Assembly (NCBI RefSeq): GCF_009296185.1
Contig: NZ_WBJR01000003.1
Span: 1-64,000, forward strand
Source of the DNA: Hydrogenovibrio sp. JE_KL2
GTDB taxonomy: Bacteria > Pseudomonadota > Gammaproteobacteria > Thiomicrospirales > Thiomicrospiraceae
Direction: 5' to 3'
Length of the DNA: 64,000 nucleotides
In this document: one piece after another, positions 36,204-46,035 of the stretch
How positions within the stretch are numbered: position 1 is the stretch's first letter
Layout of the letters: the number at the start of each line of letters is the position of its first letter
The notes under the pieces: generated by a model
Database searches by the model: none
What the model was told of the DNA's origin: nothing
Seen by the model: the letters and a program-made list of their open reading frames with translations, nothing else
Program-made: the position numbers and the translations under genes

Positions 36204-37268
36204 ATGAAAAAACGCATTCTTATTCTGGTCGTGTTGTTAATAATAGCCGGTGGCATTTATTGGTTTGCATCCAAGTCAAATTCCGCTGACCAAAATGGAC
36301 ATATCAAACTTTATGGTAATGTCGATATCCGCCAAGTGAACCTGGCATTTCAAGTAACGGGGCAAATCGAGAAAATCGATGTTCAAGAGGGGGCTTCGGT
36401 CAAAGCCGGGCAGAAACTTGCCTGTGTTGATAAAACGCGCTATCAAGCGCAGTTGGATTTGGCGCAAGAGAAAGTGAATAGTCTTGATGCGCAATTAGAC
36501 AAGATGCTTGCAGGAAACCGTCCAGAGGACATCGCTCAAGCCAAAAATCGTTATCTGGCAGCTAAAGCAGAAGCTGAGCAAGCAGCAAAAAGCTATCGAC
36601 GCTTGAAAACCTTGTTGCCGAAAAAGTTGGCTTCTCAAGATGATGTGGATATCGCCTCATCAAAAGCCGATGCCACTCGCCACAATGAAATCGCTGCAGA
36701 AAACGCCTGGATAGTTGCTAAACTTGGCGCCCGAAAAGAAGACATTGCCCAAGTTAGAGCACAGATTGCCCAAGCAGAAGCACAAGTCACCCTGGCACAA
36801 AAGAATCTGACAGATTCAAATCTGATTTCCCCCGTAGATGGCATCATTCGAGACCGAATTTTAGAACCTGGCGACATTGCTCAGCCTCAGCAAACCGTCA
36901 TGACCTTGGCGCTACAAAACCCGAAATGGATTCGAGCCTATGTTTCCGAGAACCAGTTGGGTAAAGTCAAAATTGGGTTGCCAGCCACCATCACCACCGA
37001 CAGTTATCCGAACAAGGTTTATCATGGCTGGGTAGGCTACCTCTCGCCTGTTGCCGAGTTCACGCCCAAAACGGTGCAAACAGAAGACCTGAGAACGCAA
37101 TTGGTCTATCAGGTCAGAATCTATACCTGTGACACGTCGGGCGAGCTACGTTTGGGAATGCCTGCTACAGTCACTATCGATCCACATGACAAGCCACTTA
37201 AGGAACCCACTTGCTCTGCCGGTGCGATAGAGCAATCTGACGAGATGAATGATTTCGGATCGAAGTAG
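36204..37268 (+). CDS. HlyD-family membrane fusion protein of an ABC exporter (YbhG-like)
   Basis: A single N-terminal membrane anchor (IIAGGIYWFAS) is followed by a biotinyl-lipoyl-like half (NLAFQVTGQIEKIDVQEGASVKAG), a long helical hairpin rich in Ala, Gln and Glu (about 85-195), the second lipoyl half (NLISPVDGIIRDRILEPGD) and a beta-barrel domain. The 354-residue adaptor would bridge the inner-membrane ABC exporter to an outer-membrane channel. It heads the operon with the dual ATPase and two permeases 15 bases downstream. Confidence 0.92.
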   Translation: MKKRILILVVLLIIAGGIYWFASKSNSADQNGHIKLYGNVDIRQVNLAFQVTGQIEKIDVQEGASVKAGQKLACVDKTRYQAQLDLAQEKVNSLDAQLDKMLAGNRPEDIAQAKNRYLAAKAEAEQAAKSYRRLKTLLPKKLASQDDVDIASSKADATRHNEIAAENAWIVAKLGARKEDIAQVRAQIAQAEAQVTLAQKNLTDSNLISPVDGIIRDRILEPGDIAQPQQTVMTLALQNPKWIRAYVSENQLGKVKIGLPATITTDSYPNKVYHGWVGYLSPVAEFTPKTVQTEDLRTQLVYQVRIYTCDTSGELRLGMPATVTIDPHDKPLKEPTCSAGAIEQSDEMNDFGSK

Positions 37269-37282
37269 TCTGGGCGACTGTC

Positions 37283-39106
37283 ATGTCAAATTCCACCACG
37301 CCCTTAGCAGTTCAGTCTCTCAATAAATGTTTTGTGCTGCCTAATCGAAAAATTGAGGCGCTTTCTGACGTCAGCTTTGAATTAAAACCCGGTCGGGTGA
37401 CCGGGTTGATTGGAGCCGATGGCGCTGGGAAAACAACGCTTATGCGCTTGATTGCCGGACTTCTCCAGTATGAAGAAGGTGAGATCAGAGTTCTGGGGTT
37501 AGATGTTGCCACCCAGTCTTTAGCCGTTCAGTCGATGATCGGCTACATGCCACAACAGTTTGGACTGTATCAGGATTTAACCGTTCGAGAAAACCTTTCC
37601 CTTTATGCCGATTTACAAGGCGTGCCAGAGCATACACGTGCGGAACGTTTTGAATTCCTGCTCAGTATGATGGGCATGAATGCCTTCTATGATCGTTTGG
37701 CGGGGAACTTGTCGGGTGGGATGAAGCAAAAGCTTGGTCTGGCCTGTACACTGGTCAAAGCCCCGCAATTATTGTTGCTGGATGAACCAACCGTGGGGGT
37801 TGATCCGGTGTCCAGAAGAGAGTTGTGGCAAATTGTCTATCAACTGGTAGAAAAAGAAGGCATGAGTGTTTTGTTGAGTACCGCCTATCTCGATGAAGCG
37901 GAACGCTGTGATGACATCAAGCTGTTGCATGAAGGGAAGTTGTTGGCCGAAGGGCCGCCGAAGAAGTTTTCTGAGGCGATGCTTCAAAGAACCTTTTTGG
38001 TGTCTCACCCTCAGTTGTCAAAACGCGATTTGAAAAAACAGCTCGACACTCTGTCAATGGTGAAAGACGCGCTAATTTTTGGCGACGCACTTAGAGTACT
38101 TACTCAAGACAGCATCGACTCGACGGATGTGTTGTCTAAAGCACTGGAAAAAAGTAGTGGCATGACCGGCTATCAAATCGAACCAGTTGCGCCACGATTT
38201 GAAGACGCGTTTGTGGATCGTTTAGCCGTGCAAGAGGGAGAAGTTGCTGGAGGCGACAGCAATCAGTCAGCATTTTCCTCGACCCAGCTTTCATCTTCGC
38301 AAGAAACGGCAGAGCAGACTACCCAAGGGCCAGCTATTCAAGTCAAAGAGTTGGTCTGTAAGTTCGGAGACTTTGTTGCGGTCGACCACCTGAGTTTTAG
38401 CGTGGAGCGTGGTGAAATTTTCGGCTTGCTGGGGGCGAATGGCGCAGGCAAAACCACTACATTCAGAATGTTGTGCGGGTTGTTACCTGCGACCAGCGGC
38501 CATCTTGAAGTGGTTGGCTTGAATCTTCGCCATGCCCGTGCGCAAGCGCGAGCCAAGCTGGGATATATGTCGCAGAAGTTTTCATTGTACGGAGTGATGA
38601 CCGTTGAACAGAATTTGGCATTTTACAGTCAGGTGTACGGCCTTAAAGGTAAGCAAAGACAAGAACGCATTAATTGGGCGGTGGAAACATTCGACTTGCA
38701 AGAGATTCTGTCGCAAAACAGCCATGATTTACCGCTGGGTTTCAAACAGCGCTTGGCGATGGCGTGTGCGCTGATGCATGAACCGGATATCTTGTTTTTG
38801 GATGAACCGACTTCCGGGGTTGATCCACTGGGGCGGCGTGATTTTTGGGACAAGATCAATGCACTGGCCGACCAAGGCGTCACCATTATGGTCACGACAC
38901 ACTTTATGGAAGAAGCAGAGTACTGTGACCGCATGGCGATTATGGCGAGTGGTAGCATTTTGTCCTTAGGCACTCCGGGCGAAATTAAGGAGCAAGAAGG
39001 CGTTTCGGATATGGAAGAAGCCTTTGTACGCATTGTGCAAAGTGGAAAAAGCAGGAAAGCGCCTGATAAAGAGGACACCAGTGACGACGAGGAGGAGGCT
39101 TCATGA
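37283..39106 (+). CDS. Fused dual ABC transporter ATP-binding protein (YbhF-like)
   Basis: Two ATPase modules lie in one 607-residue chain. Module 1 has GADGAGKTT, LSGGMKQKLG and LLLLDEPTVGVD. Module 2 has GANGAGKTT, a degenerate signature LPLGFKQRLA and ILFLDEPTSGVD. A Ser/Gln-rich linker (about 315-345) separates them. The degenerate second signature is also seen in E. coli YbhF. It overlaps the first permease gene by four bases (ATGA). Confidence 0.94.
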   Translation: MSNSTTPLAVQSLNKCFVLPNRKIEALSDVSFELKPGRVTGLIGADGAGKTTLMRLIAGLLQYEEGEIRVLGLDVATQSLAVQSMIGYMPQQFGLYQDLTVRENLSLYADLQGVPEHTRAERFEFLLSMMGMNAFYDRLAGNLSGGMKQKLGLACTLVKAPQLLLLDEPTVGVDPVSRRELWQIVYQLVEKEGMSVLLSTAYLDEAERCDDIKLLHEGKLLAEGPPKKFSEAMLQRTFLVSHPQLSKRDLKKQLDTLSMVKDALIFGDALRVLTQDSIDSTDVLSKALEKSSGMTGYQIEPVAPRFEDAFVDRLAVQEGEVAGGDSNQSAFSSTQLSSSQETAEQTTQGPAIQVKELVCKFGDFVAVDHLSFSVERGEIFGLLGANGAGKTTTFRMLCGLLPATSGHLEVVGLNLRHARAQARAKLGYMSQKFSLYGVMTVEQNLAFYSQVYGLKGKQRQERINWAVETFDLQEILSQNSHDLPLGFKQRLAMACALMHEPDILFLDEPTSGVDPLGRRDFWDKINALADQGVTIMVTTHFMEEAEYCDRMAIMASGSILSLGTPGEIKEQEGVSDMEEAFVRIVQSGKSRKAPDKEDTSDDEEEAS

Positions 39107-40263
39107 CCGACAATGCCATGCAAACTGAGCCTCAGGGGCGCAAATTGCATATGTTGATGCGTGTCAGAGGGTTGGTGATTAAAGAGTTTCGTCAAATCCT
39201 TCGTGACCCAAGCAGCATCAGCATCGCGTTTGTGATGCCGGTTGTTTTGTTACTGCTGTTTGGTTATGGCGTTTCCTTGGATGCAAAACATATCAAAATG
39301 GGCGTTGTGCAACAGTCGCCTTCGGTGGCGTCCGCGGACTTCGCCAGTCACTTTTATCGCTCGGAATATTTTGATGCATCTCGTTATGAGGATGTGCCTT
39401 CGGCAAAAGAAGCCATGCATCAGGGAACCATTCAAGCAGTGGTGATTTTGAAGTCGAACTTTACTCAAGATTTCTATTCGCGGCCAACCGCACCGGTGCA
39501 GCTATTGGTGAACGGTGTCAACTCCAATACCGCCAATTTGATTAATGGCTATGTTCAGGCGGCATGGCAGGTTTGGCTTTCTGATTACGCCAACAAGCAT
39601 GGTTTGACTCTCACCCAGCCGGTACAGCAGTTGACCCGCATTTGGTTCAACAGTGAAGTTAACAGTAGTTATTTCCTGGTACCTGGATTGATTGCCATTG
39701 TCATGACATTGATTGGCGCACTGCTCACCGCGCTGGTGGTGGCTCGCGAATGGGAACGCGGGACGATGGAGGCCTTGTTGGTGACGCCGGTCAGTATTTA
39801 TGAAATATTGTTCAGTAAGGTATTCCCTTATTTTGTGCTGGGTATGGGCGGTATGTTGTTGAGCTTGCTGATGGCGCTTTATTTGTTTCATGTGCCGCTG
39901 AGAGGGTCTTTGTGGATTCTATTGTTGAGTTCCGCGCTTTTCCTTTGGGTGGCCTTGTCGATGGGAATCCTGATTTCAACGGTGGGGCGCACCCAATTTG
40001 TTGCCGGGCAAATTGCGATTTTGGTGACCTTTCTGCCGGCGTTTCTGCTCTCTGGCTTTATTTTCGACTTGCACAGTACGCCTTTAGTGATTCAGATGAT
40101 TTCGCATATCGTGCCGGCGCATTATTTTGTGATGCTGTTGCAGAGTGAGTTTTTAGCTGGGGATATTTTCTGGATTATCTTGCCGAACCTGTTGGCATTA
40201 CTGATGATGGGCATCATTTTGACCTTGGTGGTGCTGAAAAAGTCCCATAAGCGTTTGGATTAG
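39103..40263 (+). CDS. ABC-2 type permease (YbhS-like)
   Basis: A 386-residue ABC-2 membrane protein. One N-terminal helix (VMPVVLLLLFGYGVSLDA) precedes a periplasmic domain, then five C-terminal helices. The ABC-2 contact loop is AREWERGTMEALLVTPVS. It pairs with the next gene as the two membrane subunits of the exporter. The substrate is unknown; E. coli YbhFSR has been linked to cation and drug efflux. Confidence 0.93.
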   Translation: MTDNAMQTEPQGRKLHMLMRVRGLVIKEFRQILRDPSSISIAFVMPVVLLLLFGYGVSLDAKHIKMGVVQQSPSVASADFASHFYRSEYFDASRYEDVPSAKEAMHQGTIQAVVILKSNFTQDFYSRPTAPVQLLVNGVNSNTANLINGYVQAAWQVWLSDYANKHGLTLTQPVQQLTRIWFNSEVNSSYFLVPGLIAIVMTLIGALLTALVVAREWERGTMEALLVTPVSIYEILFSKVFPYFVLGMGGMLLSLLMALYLFHVPLRGSLWILLLSSALFLWVALSMGILISTVGRTQFVAGQIAILVTFLPAFLLSGFIFDLHSTPLVIQMISHIVPAHYFVMLLQSEFLAGDIFWIILPNLLALLMMGIILTLVVLKKSHKRLD

Positions 40264-40275
40264 GGAGGCAGGCTG

Positions 40276-41406
40276 TTGAATTGGTCAAGTTGGATTTCCT
40301 TGTCACGCATCTTTGCACTGATGGTGAAAGAATTACGTGTATTGTTCCGCGATAAGCGTACCCGCTTTGTAGTGATTGGGCCGCCATTGATACAGTTGTT
40401 GATTTTCGGGTACGCCGCCACATTTGAGTTGAAGCAAGCGCCGATTGCCATATTGAATCAGGATAGAGGGATTATTTCGCAAGAGATTATCGGTCGATTG
40501 GAAGGCTCGGACAGCTTTGAGGTCGTAGCGCATTTGCACAACCAACAAAAGGTCAACCAACTCATCAATGAAAAAAAAGCGTTGGTGGTGGTGAGTTTTC
40601 CGATGGATTTTTCCAGCAGGCTTCTCAAGGATGGTACGACCGATTTGCAAGTGATTGTCGATGGGCGTAATTCCAACACCGCGCTGTTGGCGCAAAATGA
40701 CGTGGCTGGCGTGGTACAGACATTCAATCAATTATGGGCTGAACAGCACAACTTAAAGCAACCGCCCATCACGCTGGTGCCTCGGAATTGGTTTAACGAA
40801 AACCTAGAGAACAACTGGTTTTTCGTACCTGGGATTGTGGCGTTGATTGTCTTGATTGTTTCTTTGCTCATTACCGCCTTGTCAGTAGCAAGGGAAAGGG
40901 AGGAAGGTACCTTTGACCAACTGCTGGTCACGCCGTGTTTGCCAATCGAAATCCTGATAGGGAAGTCGTTACCCGGCATGATGGTCGCCCTGTTGGAAAG
41001 TAATGTCATTATTCTGATTGCCATTTTCTGGTTCGATGTGCCCTTCCGCGGAGACTACTGGTTGCTGCAACTGTCGATGATGTTCTTCATTATTTCTGCA
41101 ATTGGCGTTGGGCTGATGATTTCGTCGCTGTCGACCACGCAGCAACAGGCATTATTGGGAGCGTTTATGTTCATGGTGCCGGCGGTGATTCTCTCTGGCT
41201 TTGCAACGCCGATTGAGAATATGCCGGAAGTGATTCAGTGGCTGACCTATCTTGATCCCATGCGCTACTTTCTGGTTATCGTTCGTGGGATTTTCTTACA
41301 GGATGTCGGCATGGATGTGGTTTGGTCGCAAATCTGGCCGATGGCGATTATTGCAATGGTCACGCTTTCTATGGCGGGATGGCTGTTCCGTCACAGAACG
41401 GCGTGA
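40276..41406 (+). CDS. ABC-2 type permease (YbhR-like)
   Basis: A 376-residue paralogue of the preceding permease, with the same arrangement and the loop REREEGTFDQLLVTPCLP. The start codon is TTG at 40276, with GGGAGG eight bases upstream. It ends the four-gene exporter operon and is followed by an inverted pair of 19-bp repeats before a converging gene. Confidence 0.93.
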   Translation: MNWSSWISLSRIFALMVKELRVLFRDKRTRFVVIGPPLIQLLIFGYAATFELKQAPIAILNQDRGIISQEIIGRLEGSDSFEVVAHLHNQQKVNQLINEKKALVVVSFPMDFSSRLLKDGTTDLQVIVDGRNSNTALLAQNDVAGVVQTFNQLWAEQHNLKQPPITLVPRNWFNENLENNWFFVPGIVALIVLIVSLLITALSVAREREEGTFDQLLVTPCLPIEILIGKSLPGMMVALLESNVIILIAIFWFDVPFRGDYWLLQLSMMFFIISAIGVGLMISSLSTTQQQALLGAFMFMVPAVILSGFATPIENMPEVIQWLTYLDPMRYFLVIVRGIFLQDVGMDVVWSQIWPMAIIAMVTLSMAGWLFRHRTA

Positions 41407-41425
41407 GCATCTCGGTTTTCTCTTA

Positions 41426-41470
41426 CCCCAACCTGGCAGATTTTATGCGTGAAAATCTACCAGGTTGGGG
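41426..41470. terminator. Inverted pair of 19-bp repeats (copies 6 and 7), probable hairpin between convergent genes
   Basis: CCCCAACCTGGCAGATTTT (41426-41444) and AAAATCTACCAGGTTGGGG (41452-41470) surround a 7-base loop. The arms have the opposite polarity to the pair at 21836: here the G-runs are outermost. Again one arm is the G variant and the other the A variant. It lies between the permease stop and the stop of the metallo-hydrolase gene. With no terminal T-run, it is a weaker intrinsic terminator than the pair at 21836. Confidence 0.65.
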
Positions 41471-41480
41471 GGATAGGTTT

Positions 41481-42566
41481 CTAGAGGAACCAAGTTTCAC
41501 CGATGGTAAGATATCTTACCGTTTCGGTTGTGGTGTTTTCTTTCAAAACCTTGGGCGGTAAGCTCAAAGGCTCGTCCGTTAAATCAAAAGTACCATAGTG
41601 CATGGGTACCAGAATACCGGCATCCAGTTCTCTGTAAGCTTGCAACGCTTCTTGAGGGTTCATATGGCTGGCTTTCATAAACCATCTCGGTTCATAAGCA
41701 CCTATCGGTAGGAAAGCAATATCGACTTTGCCGAAAAGCTCTTTGATTTCCTTGAAATGCTCGGCATAGCCGGTATCGCCAGCAAAATAAAGCGTTTGGC
41801 TTGGCGTCTTAATCAGAAAGCTACCCCAAAGAATTTCATTTTTATCAAAAGGCGTGCGGCGATACCAGTGATTGGCGGGCAGGTAAATAACTTTAACCCC
41901 TTCGGCAAGTGTGTATTGCTGATACCAACCGGCTTCTTGGCACTCAATCGTTGGGTTCATTTCCTGCACGAGGGGCGTCATTTTCAGTGGAATCAAGGCT
42001 TTGGCGTGATTGCAGTGTTTTAACGTGTCGCTATCCAAGTGATCGTAGTGTCCATGACTGATCAATAAATAATCAGGTTGGATGGTATCAATGGGTACTG
42101 GCAACTCGGTATGGCGCGTAAACATTGGGGGGGCGGTGAGGCAAGGGTCGGTCAATAATCGTTTGCCGTCTATTTGTATCAAAAAGCTGGCATGCCCCAG
42201 CCAGAGAATATAATCCTGATCCGTTGTCGGCAAGGTGTTTGAGTGAACGACTTTAAGACCGGGTAGAGACTTCTCTCGCTCTTTCTGAGCTTTGTAAGGT
42301 TTGTCCGAAAGTCGCCATTTTAGAATGTCGCCAAAGCCATGATTGGCCGAAGGGTCATTTGCGGTATAGGGGTTGATAAATAACCCGTCTTTTATTGGAT
42401 TGCCTGAGTAGCCTGATTTAAGGGTTTTCAAGGCGGCATTTTGCAGTGTCGTGGCGTTGCTGGCGTTAGTCTCCGGCGTAGTAGCGCTGGCATTTTTGAA
42501 AGATAGCAGCGCGCTCAATGACGAAAGCCAGAGGGCGATCTGCTTTAGAAAATGTCTTCGGGGCAT
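41481..42566 (-). CDS. Tat-exported MBL-fold metallo-hydrolase (UlaG/NAPE-PLD-like)
   Basis: The N-terminus PRRHFLKQIALWLSSLSALL is a Tat-type signal. The core carries the binuclear metal motif HGHYDHLD, LGHASFLIQ and YFAGDTGY, and a C-terminal PMHYGTFDLTDEP. This pattern is that of the NAPE-PLD/UlaG-like branch of the metallo-beta-lactamase superfamily. It is probably a periplasmic phosphodiesterase or hydrolase acting on an unknown substrate. It converges with the ABC exporter operon. Confidence 0.88.
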   Translation of the reverse strand: MPRRHFLKQIALWLSSLSALLSFKNASATTPETNASNATTLQNAALKTLKSGYSGNPIKDGLFINPYTANDPSANHGFGDILKWRLSDKPYKAQKEREKSLPGLKVVHSNTLPTTDQDYILWLGHASFLIQIDGKRLLTDPCLTAPPMFTRHTELPVPIDTIQPDYLLISHGHYDHLDSDTLKHCNHAKALIPLKMTPLVQEMNPTIECQEAGWYQQYTLAEGVKVIYLPANHWYRRTPFDKNEILWGSFLIKTPSQTLYFAGDTGYAEHFKEIKELFGKVDIAFLPIGAYEPRWFMKASHMNPQEALQAYRELDAGILVPMHYGTFDLTDEPLSLPPKVLKENTTTETVRYLTIGETWFL

Positions 42567-42837
42567 GACGGGTTTAAACCTTTGGCATCTGTATTGCAGA
42601 GTCTTTTCAACATATTATCGTCAATCCTAGGGAACATCAATTTATCACTAACTTTTTCATTAACTTTTCAATGGGTGCCACTTTGCGCCGAATATGAGTA
42701 AATGATGAAGTAAGAGATTTGCATTTCCACTCACAATTTCTTTTGTTAGAATCGAAGTAAAGCTTTAAGTCCTACTACTTAATAACAAGGTGGTGCTTAT
42801 AAAAATCAATGGGGATCAGGATGGAATGGAGGTCAGA

Positions 42838-45800
42838 ATGATCTGGAGTCGCATGTATTTCAGTTTAGGTCGGCAACATCTCCAAAAATTACGTTGGATG
42901 GCATCTTTATTTCTTTGTTTTCTTTGTTGGTTTCCACTTTCATCTTCCGCTAATACTGCAGCCTTGCCGGATTTCGGCGATGTTTTTAAACAGCAAAATG
43001 TTGTGATGCTGGTCATTGATCCTCAATCAGGTCAAATCATAGATGCCAATCCCGCAGCAATAGCGTTTTACGGTTATACCAAACCGGAATTGCTGAAGAT
43101 GCACATTCAGCAAATCAATCAGCTTTCTAAAGAGCAAGTTGCCGTCGAAAGGCAATTGGCTGAAAGCCTGGGGCGTAACTATTTTATTTTCCGCCATAAG
43201 CTTAAAAACGGTGAAGTGCGCACGGTTGAAGTCCATTCCCAGCCCTATAAGATCAACGGCAAGGACTACTTACTATCCATGATCAACGACATTTCGAGTG
43301 TGCGTACCAAAAATAAAAACCTTTGGGCATACCAGACGTTATTGGAAAAGATGGTCGATAACCAAAAGCTCCAGATAGCGGCTGAAAAACAGCGTCAGGT
43401 TCATTATTTGTTAGCGGCAGTTGTTCTTCAAATGTTGGTGATTGGTTATCTGCTGTATGACATTCGTCGCCGTCAGCAACTACAGAAAGAATTGAACACT
43501 GTTGCCGGAACGCTAGGGCGCATCATGAATGCGGCGACAGAGGTGTCGATTATTGCAACCGATAGCAAAGGTTATATCACTTCTTTTAATACCGGTGCCG
43601 AGAAGCTCCTAGGATATAGCGCCGAAGAGATGATAGGTAAACAGACACCGCATATTTTTCACTTGGAAGAAGAAGTGGAACGAAAAAGAAAACAAATCGA
43701 AAAAGAGTTTGGCGCAATTCAATCAGAGATGCAGATCTTCACGATGCACGCTGAACAAGATGGTGGGGCTCAAGGTGAATGGACGTTTGTCCGCAAAGAT
43801 GGCAAGCGGATTCCCGTGAGCTTGGTCGTCACTCCTATCTATGAGGACGACAATCAAACCATTATTGGGTATTTGGGCATTTCCAGGGACATCAGTAGGC
43901 TCAAAAACTCGCAACAAGCATTGTTGGAAGCGCAAAATCAGTTGCGGGCGACACTTGATGCCATCCCAGATATGTTGTTTGAGGTAAATAATGAAGGGCA
44001 GATTATCAATTACCATACTGCCATCAGCAACAAGCTTTATATGCCACCATCGGATTTTTTGGGGAAACGCTACCAGGATGTATTGCCGCCGAATGTTATT
44101 GAGGCTTGTGATGCCGCCTTTGGGGAGGCCAGAAAAAAAGGACGCTCTATTGGAAAGCAGTATGAAATGTTTACGCCAAGTGGAAAGCGTTACTTTGAAC
44201 TGTCGGTTTCCTGTAAGTTGAATGAAAATCAAGAATGTAACTTTGTTGTTTTGGCTCGTGACATTACGGAACGATTTAACGCCCAGCAACACTTGAGGTT
44301 GATTAGTAACGTCTTCAACCACGCGCGTGAAGGGATTACCATTACCGATATTGAAGGCAATATTATTGATGTGAACAAAGGCTTTACCGATATCACCGGC
44401 TATCAGCGTGAAGAAGTGTTGGGTAAAAATCCTCGCATGATGAAATCGAATTTGCAAAGCGCGGATTTCTACAAAGATATGTGGAAAGAAATCTCGGAAA
44501 AAGGTTTCTGGACGGGAGAGATGTGGAACCGTCATAAAGGCGGTGAGGTTTATGCAGAGGTCATTACCATCAGTGCCATTTGTGACGATAAAGGGCAAGT
44601 GCAGAACTACATGGGGATATTTACCGATGTCACTGCCCTTAAAGAAAATCAGAAGCGTCTGGAGCATATTGCTCACTATGATATTTTGACGCAGTTGCCT
44701 AACCGTGTTTTGTTGGCAGACCGTTTGCAACAAGCAATTATTCATGCGGATCGCAATCATAATTCTCTGTCCGTGTTGTTTGTCGATTTAGACGGGTTTA
44801 AAGAGGTCAATGACTTATATGGGCATGATGTCGGTGATCAGTTATTGGTGAAAATCTCCGAGCGGATGCAAGCTTCATTACGTGCTGAAGATACACTTGC
44901 GCGTTTGGGGGGGGATGAATTTGTGGCAGTGTTGGTGGATTTGGAATCGCCACAGTCCTGTGAGCCTATTCTTGAGCGTATGTTAATGTCGATCTCCGAG
45001 CCGATTTTAATTGGTGAGCACCTTGTTAAAGTTTCTGCCAGCATCGGGGTGGCACTCTACCCGAACGACCTTTCAGACGCGGACTTGTTGATTCGTCATG
45101 CTGACCAGGCGATGTATCAAGCCAAGCAGGAAGGTAAAAATCGTTTCCGCTTCTTTGATGTTGACCAAGATGCCATCGTGAAATCTCAAACGGCACTGCT
45201 TTCGGAAATCCGTAATGCCATTCTTGAGAATCAATTTGTACTGTATTACCAGCCTAAGGCGGATTTGGAAACGGCGCAAGTGTGTGGTGCGGAAGCCTTG
45301 ATTCGTTGGGAGCATCCTGTGCGTGGTTTGTTGTACCCGGACGAGTTTTTGCCCGTTATCCATGACCATCCTTTAAGTGTTGATTTGGATGAATGGGTGA
45401 TGAAAACAGCCATTGAACAGTGGGATTCATGGCATCGGCAAGGCCTGAATATTCCGGTCAGTATCAATATTAGCGCCCGGTCATTGTTGCAAAAAGATTT
45501 TAAAGAGCGCATTCAGCATTGTTTTAGTCGCTATCCTGAGGTCAATAGCAGTGCCTTGTCATTTGAGGTGTTGGAAACCACCGCGTTGGAAGATGTTCAC
45601 CATGTCCGTGACTTGATGCGTTTCTGTCATAAATTTGGACTTGAGTTTGCGTTGGATGATTTTGGCACGGGATACTCGTCGCTGACCTACCTAAGACATT
45701 TACCGGCAAGCATGATTAAGATAGATCAAAGCTTTGTGCGGGATATGCTGGAAGACAGCGATGATATGGCAATAGTCAATGGCATCCTGAAACTGGCGCA

Positions 45801-46002
45801 GGCGTTTGGTCGAGATGTGATTGCAGAAGGCGTTGAAACCATTGAGCATTGCAAGAAGTTATATGAAATGGGGTGTCCGAAAGTTCAAGGGTATGTGATT
45901 GCGCGCGCCATCAAGTCAGATGATTTCCCCAACTGGATTAAAGTCGTTTCTCGCAGTGCGATTCAGCATATTTCTGAGGTGGTAAAAGCCCCCTCGCCTT
46001 AG
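42838..46002 (+). CDS. Multi-PAS GGDEF-EAL protein
   Basis: A 1054-residue membrane protein. An N-terminal signal/anchor (SLFLCFLCWFPLSSSA) is followed by a PAS (about 35-135), a second hydrophobic segment (VVLQMLVIGYLLYDI) and three further PAS domains (about 220-345, 350-470, 475-600). GGDEF has its motif at about 690 with inhibitory site RAED. EAL has EALIRW at about 818, with DDFGTGYSSL and AEGVET intact. The start at 42838 has GGAGGT upstream; the GTG at 42790 is rejected. It resembles the PAS-GGDEF-EAL half of the protein at 10731, so the two are paralogues. Confidence 0.9.
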   Translation: MIWSRMYFSLGRQHLQKLRWMASLFLCFLCWFPLSSSANTAALPDFGDVFKQQNVVMLVIDPQSGQIIDANPAAIAFYGYTKPELLKMHIQQINQLSKEQVAVERQLAESLGRNYFIFRHKLKNGEVRTVEVHSQPYKINGKDYLLSMINDISSVRTKNKNLWAYQTLLEKMVDNQKLQIAAEKQRQVHYLLAAVVLQMLVIGYLLYDIRRRQQLQKELNTVAGTLGRIMNAATEVSIIATDSKGYITSFNTGAEKLLGYSAEEMIGKQTPHIFHLEEEVERKRKQIEKEFGAIQSEMQIFTMHAEQDGGAQGEWTFVRKDGKRIPVSLVVTPIYEDDNQTIIGYLGISRDISRLKNSQQALLEAQNQLRATLDAIPDMLFEVNNEGQIINYHTAISNKLYMPPSDFLGKRYQDVLPPNVIEACDAAFGEARKKGRSIGKQYEMFTPSGKRYFELSVSCKLNENQECNFVVLARDITERFNAQQHLRLISNVFNHAREGITITDIEGNIIDVNKGFTDITGYQREEVLGKNPRMMKSNLQSADFYKDMWKEISEKGFWTGEMWNRHKGGEVYAEVITISAICDDKGQVQNYMGIFTDVTALKENQKRLEHIAHYDILTQLPNRVLLADRLQQAIIHADRNHNSLSVLFVDLDGFKEVNDLYGHDVGDQLLVKISERMQASLRAEDTLARLGGDEFVAVLVDLESPQSCEPILERMLMSISEPILIGEHLVKVSASIGVALYPNDLSDADLLIRHADQAMYQAKQEGKNRFRFFDVDQDAIVKSQTALLSEIRNAILENQFVLYYQPKADLETAQVCGAEALIRWEHPVRGLLYPDEFLPVIHDHPLSVDLDEWVMKTAIEQWDSWHRQGLNIPVSINISARSLLQKDFKERIQHCFSRYPEVNSSALSFEVLETTALEDVHHVRDLMRFCHKFGLEFALDDFGTGYSSLTYLRHLPASMIKIDQSFVRDMLEDSDDMAIVNGILKLAQAFGRDVIAEGVETIEHCKKLYEMGCPKVQGYVIARAIKSDDFPNWIKVVSRSAIQHISEVVKAPSP

Positions 46003-46035
46003 GATAAGCCCTGAGTTGGTAACTAAGGCACTCGG

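Noticed and set aside
43723-44760. A 345-codon open frame on the minus strand inside the PAS-GGDEF-EAL gene
   Set aside because: It is fully antisense to a well-supported gene, has no recognisable motif and no ribosome site; long antisense frames arise from codon bias.
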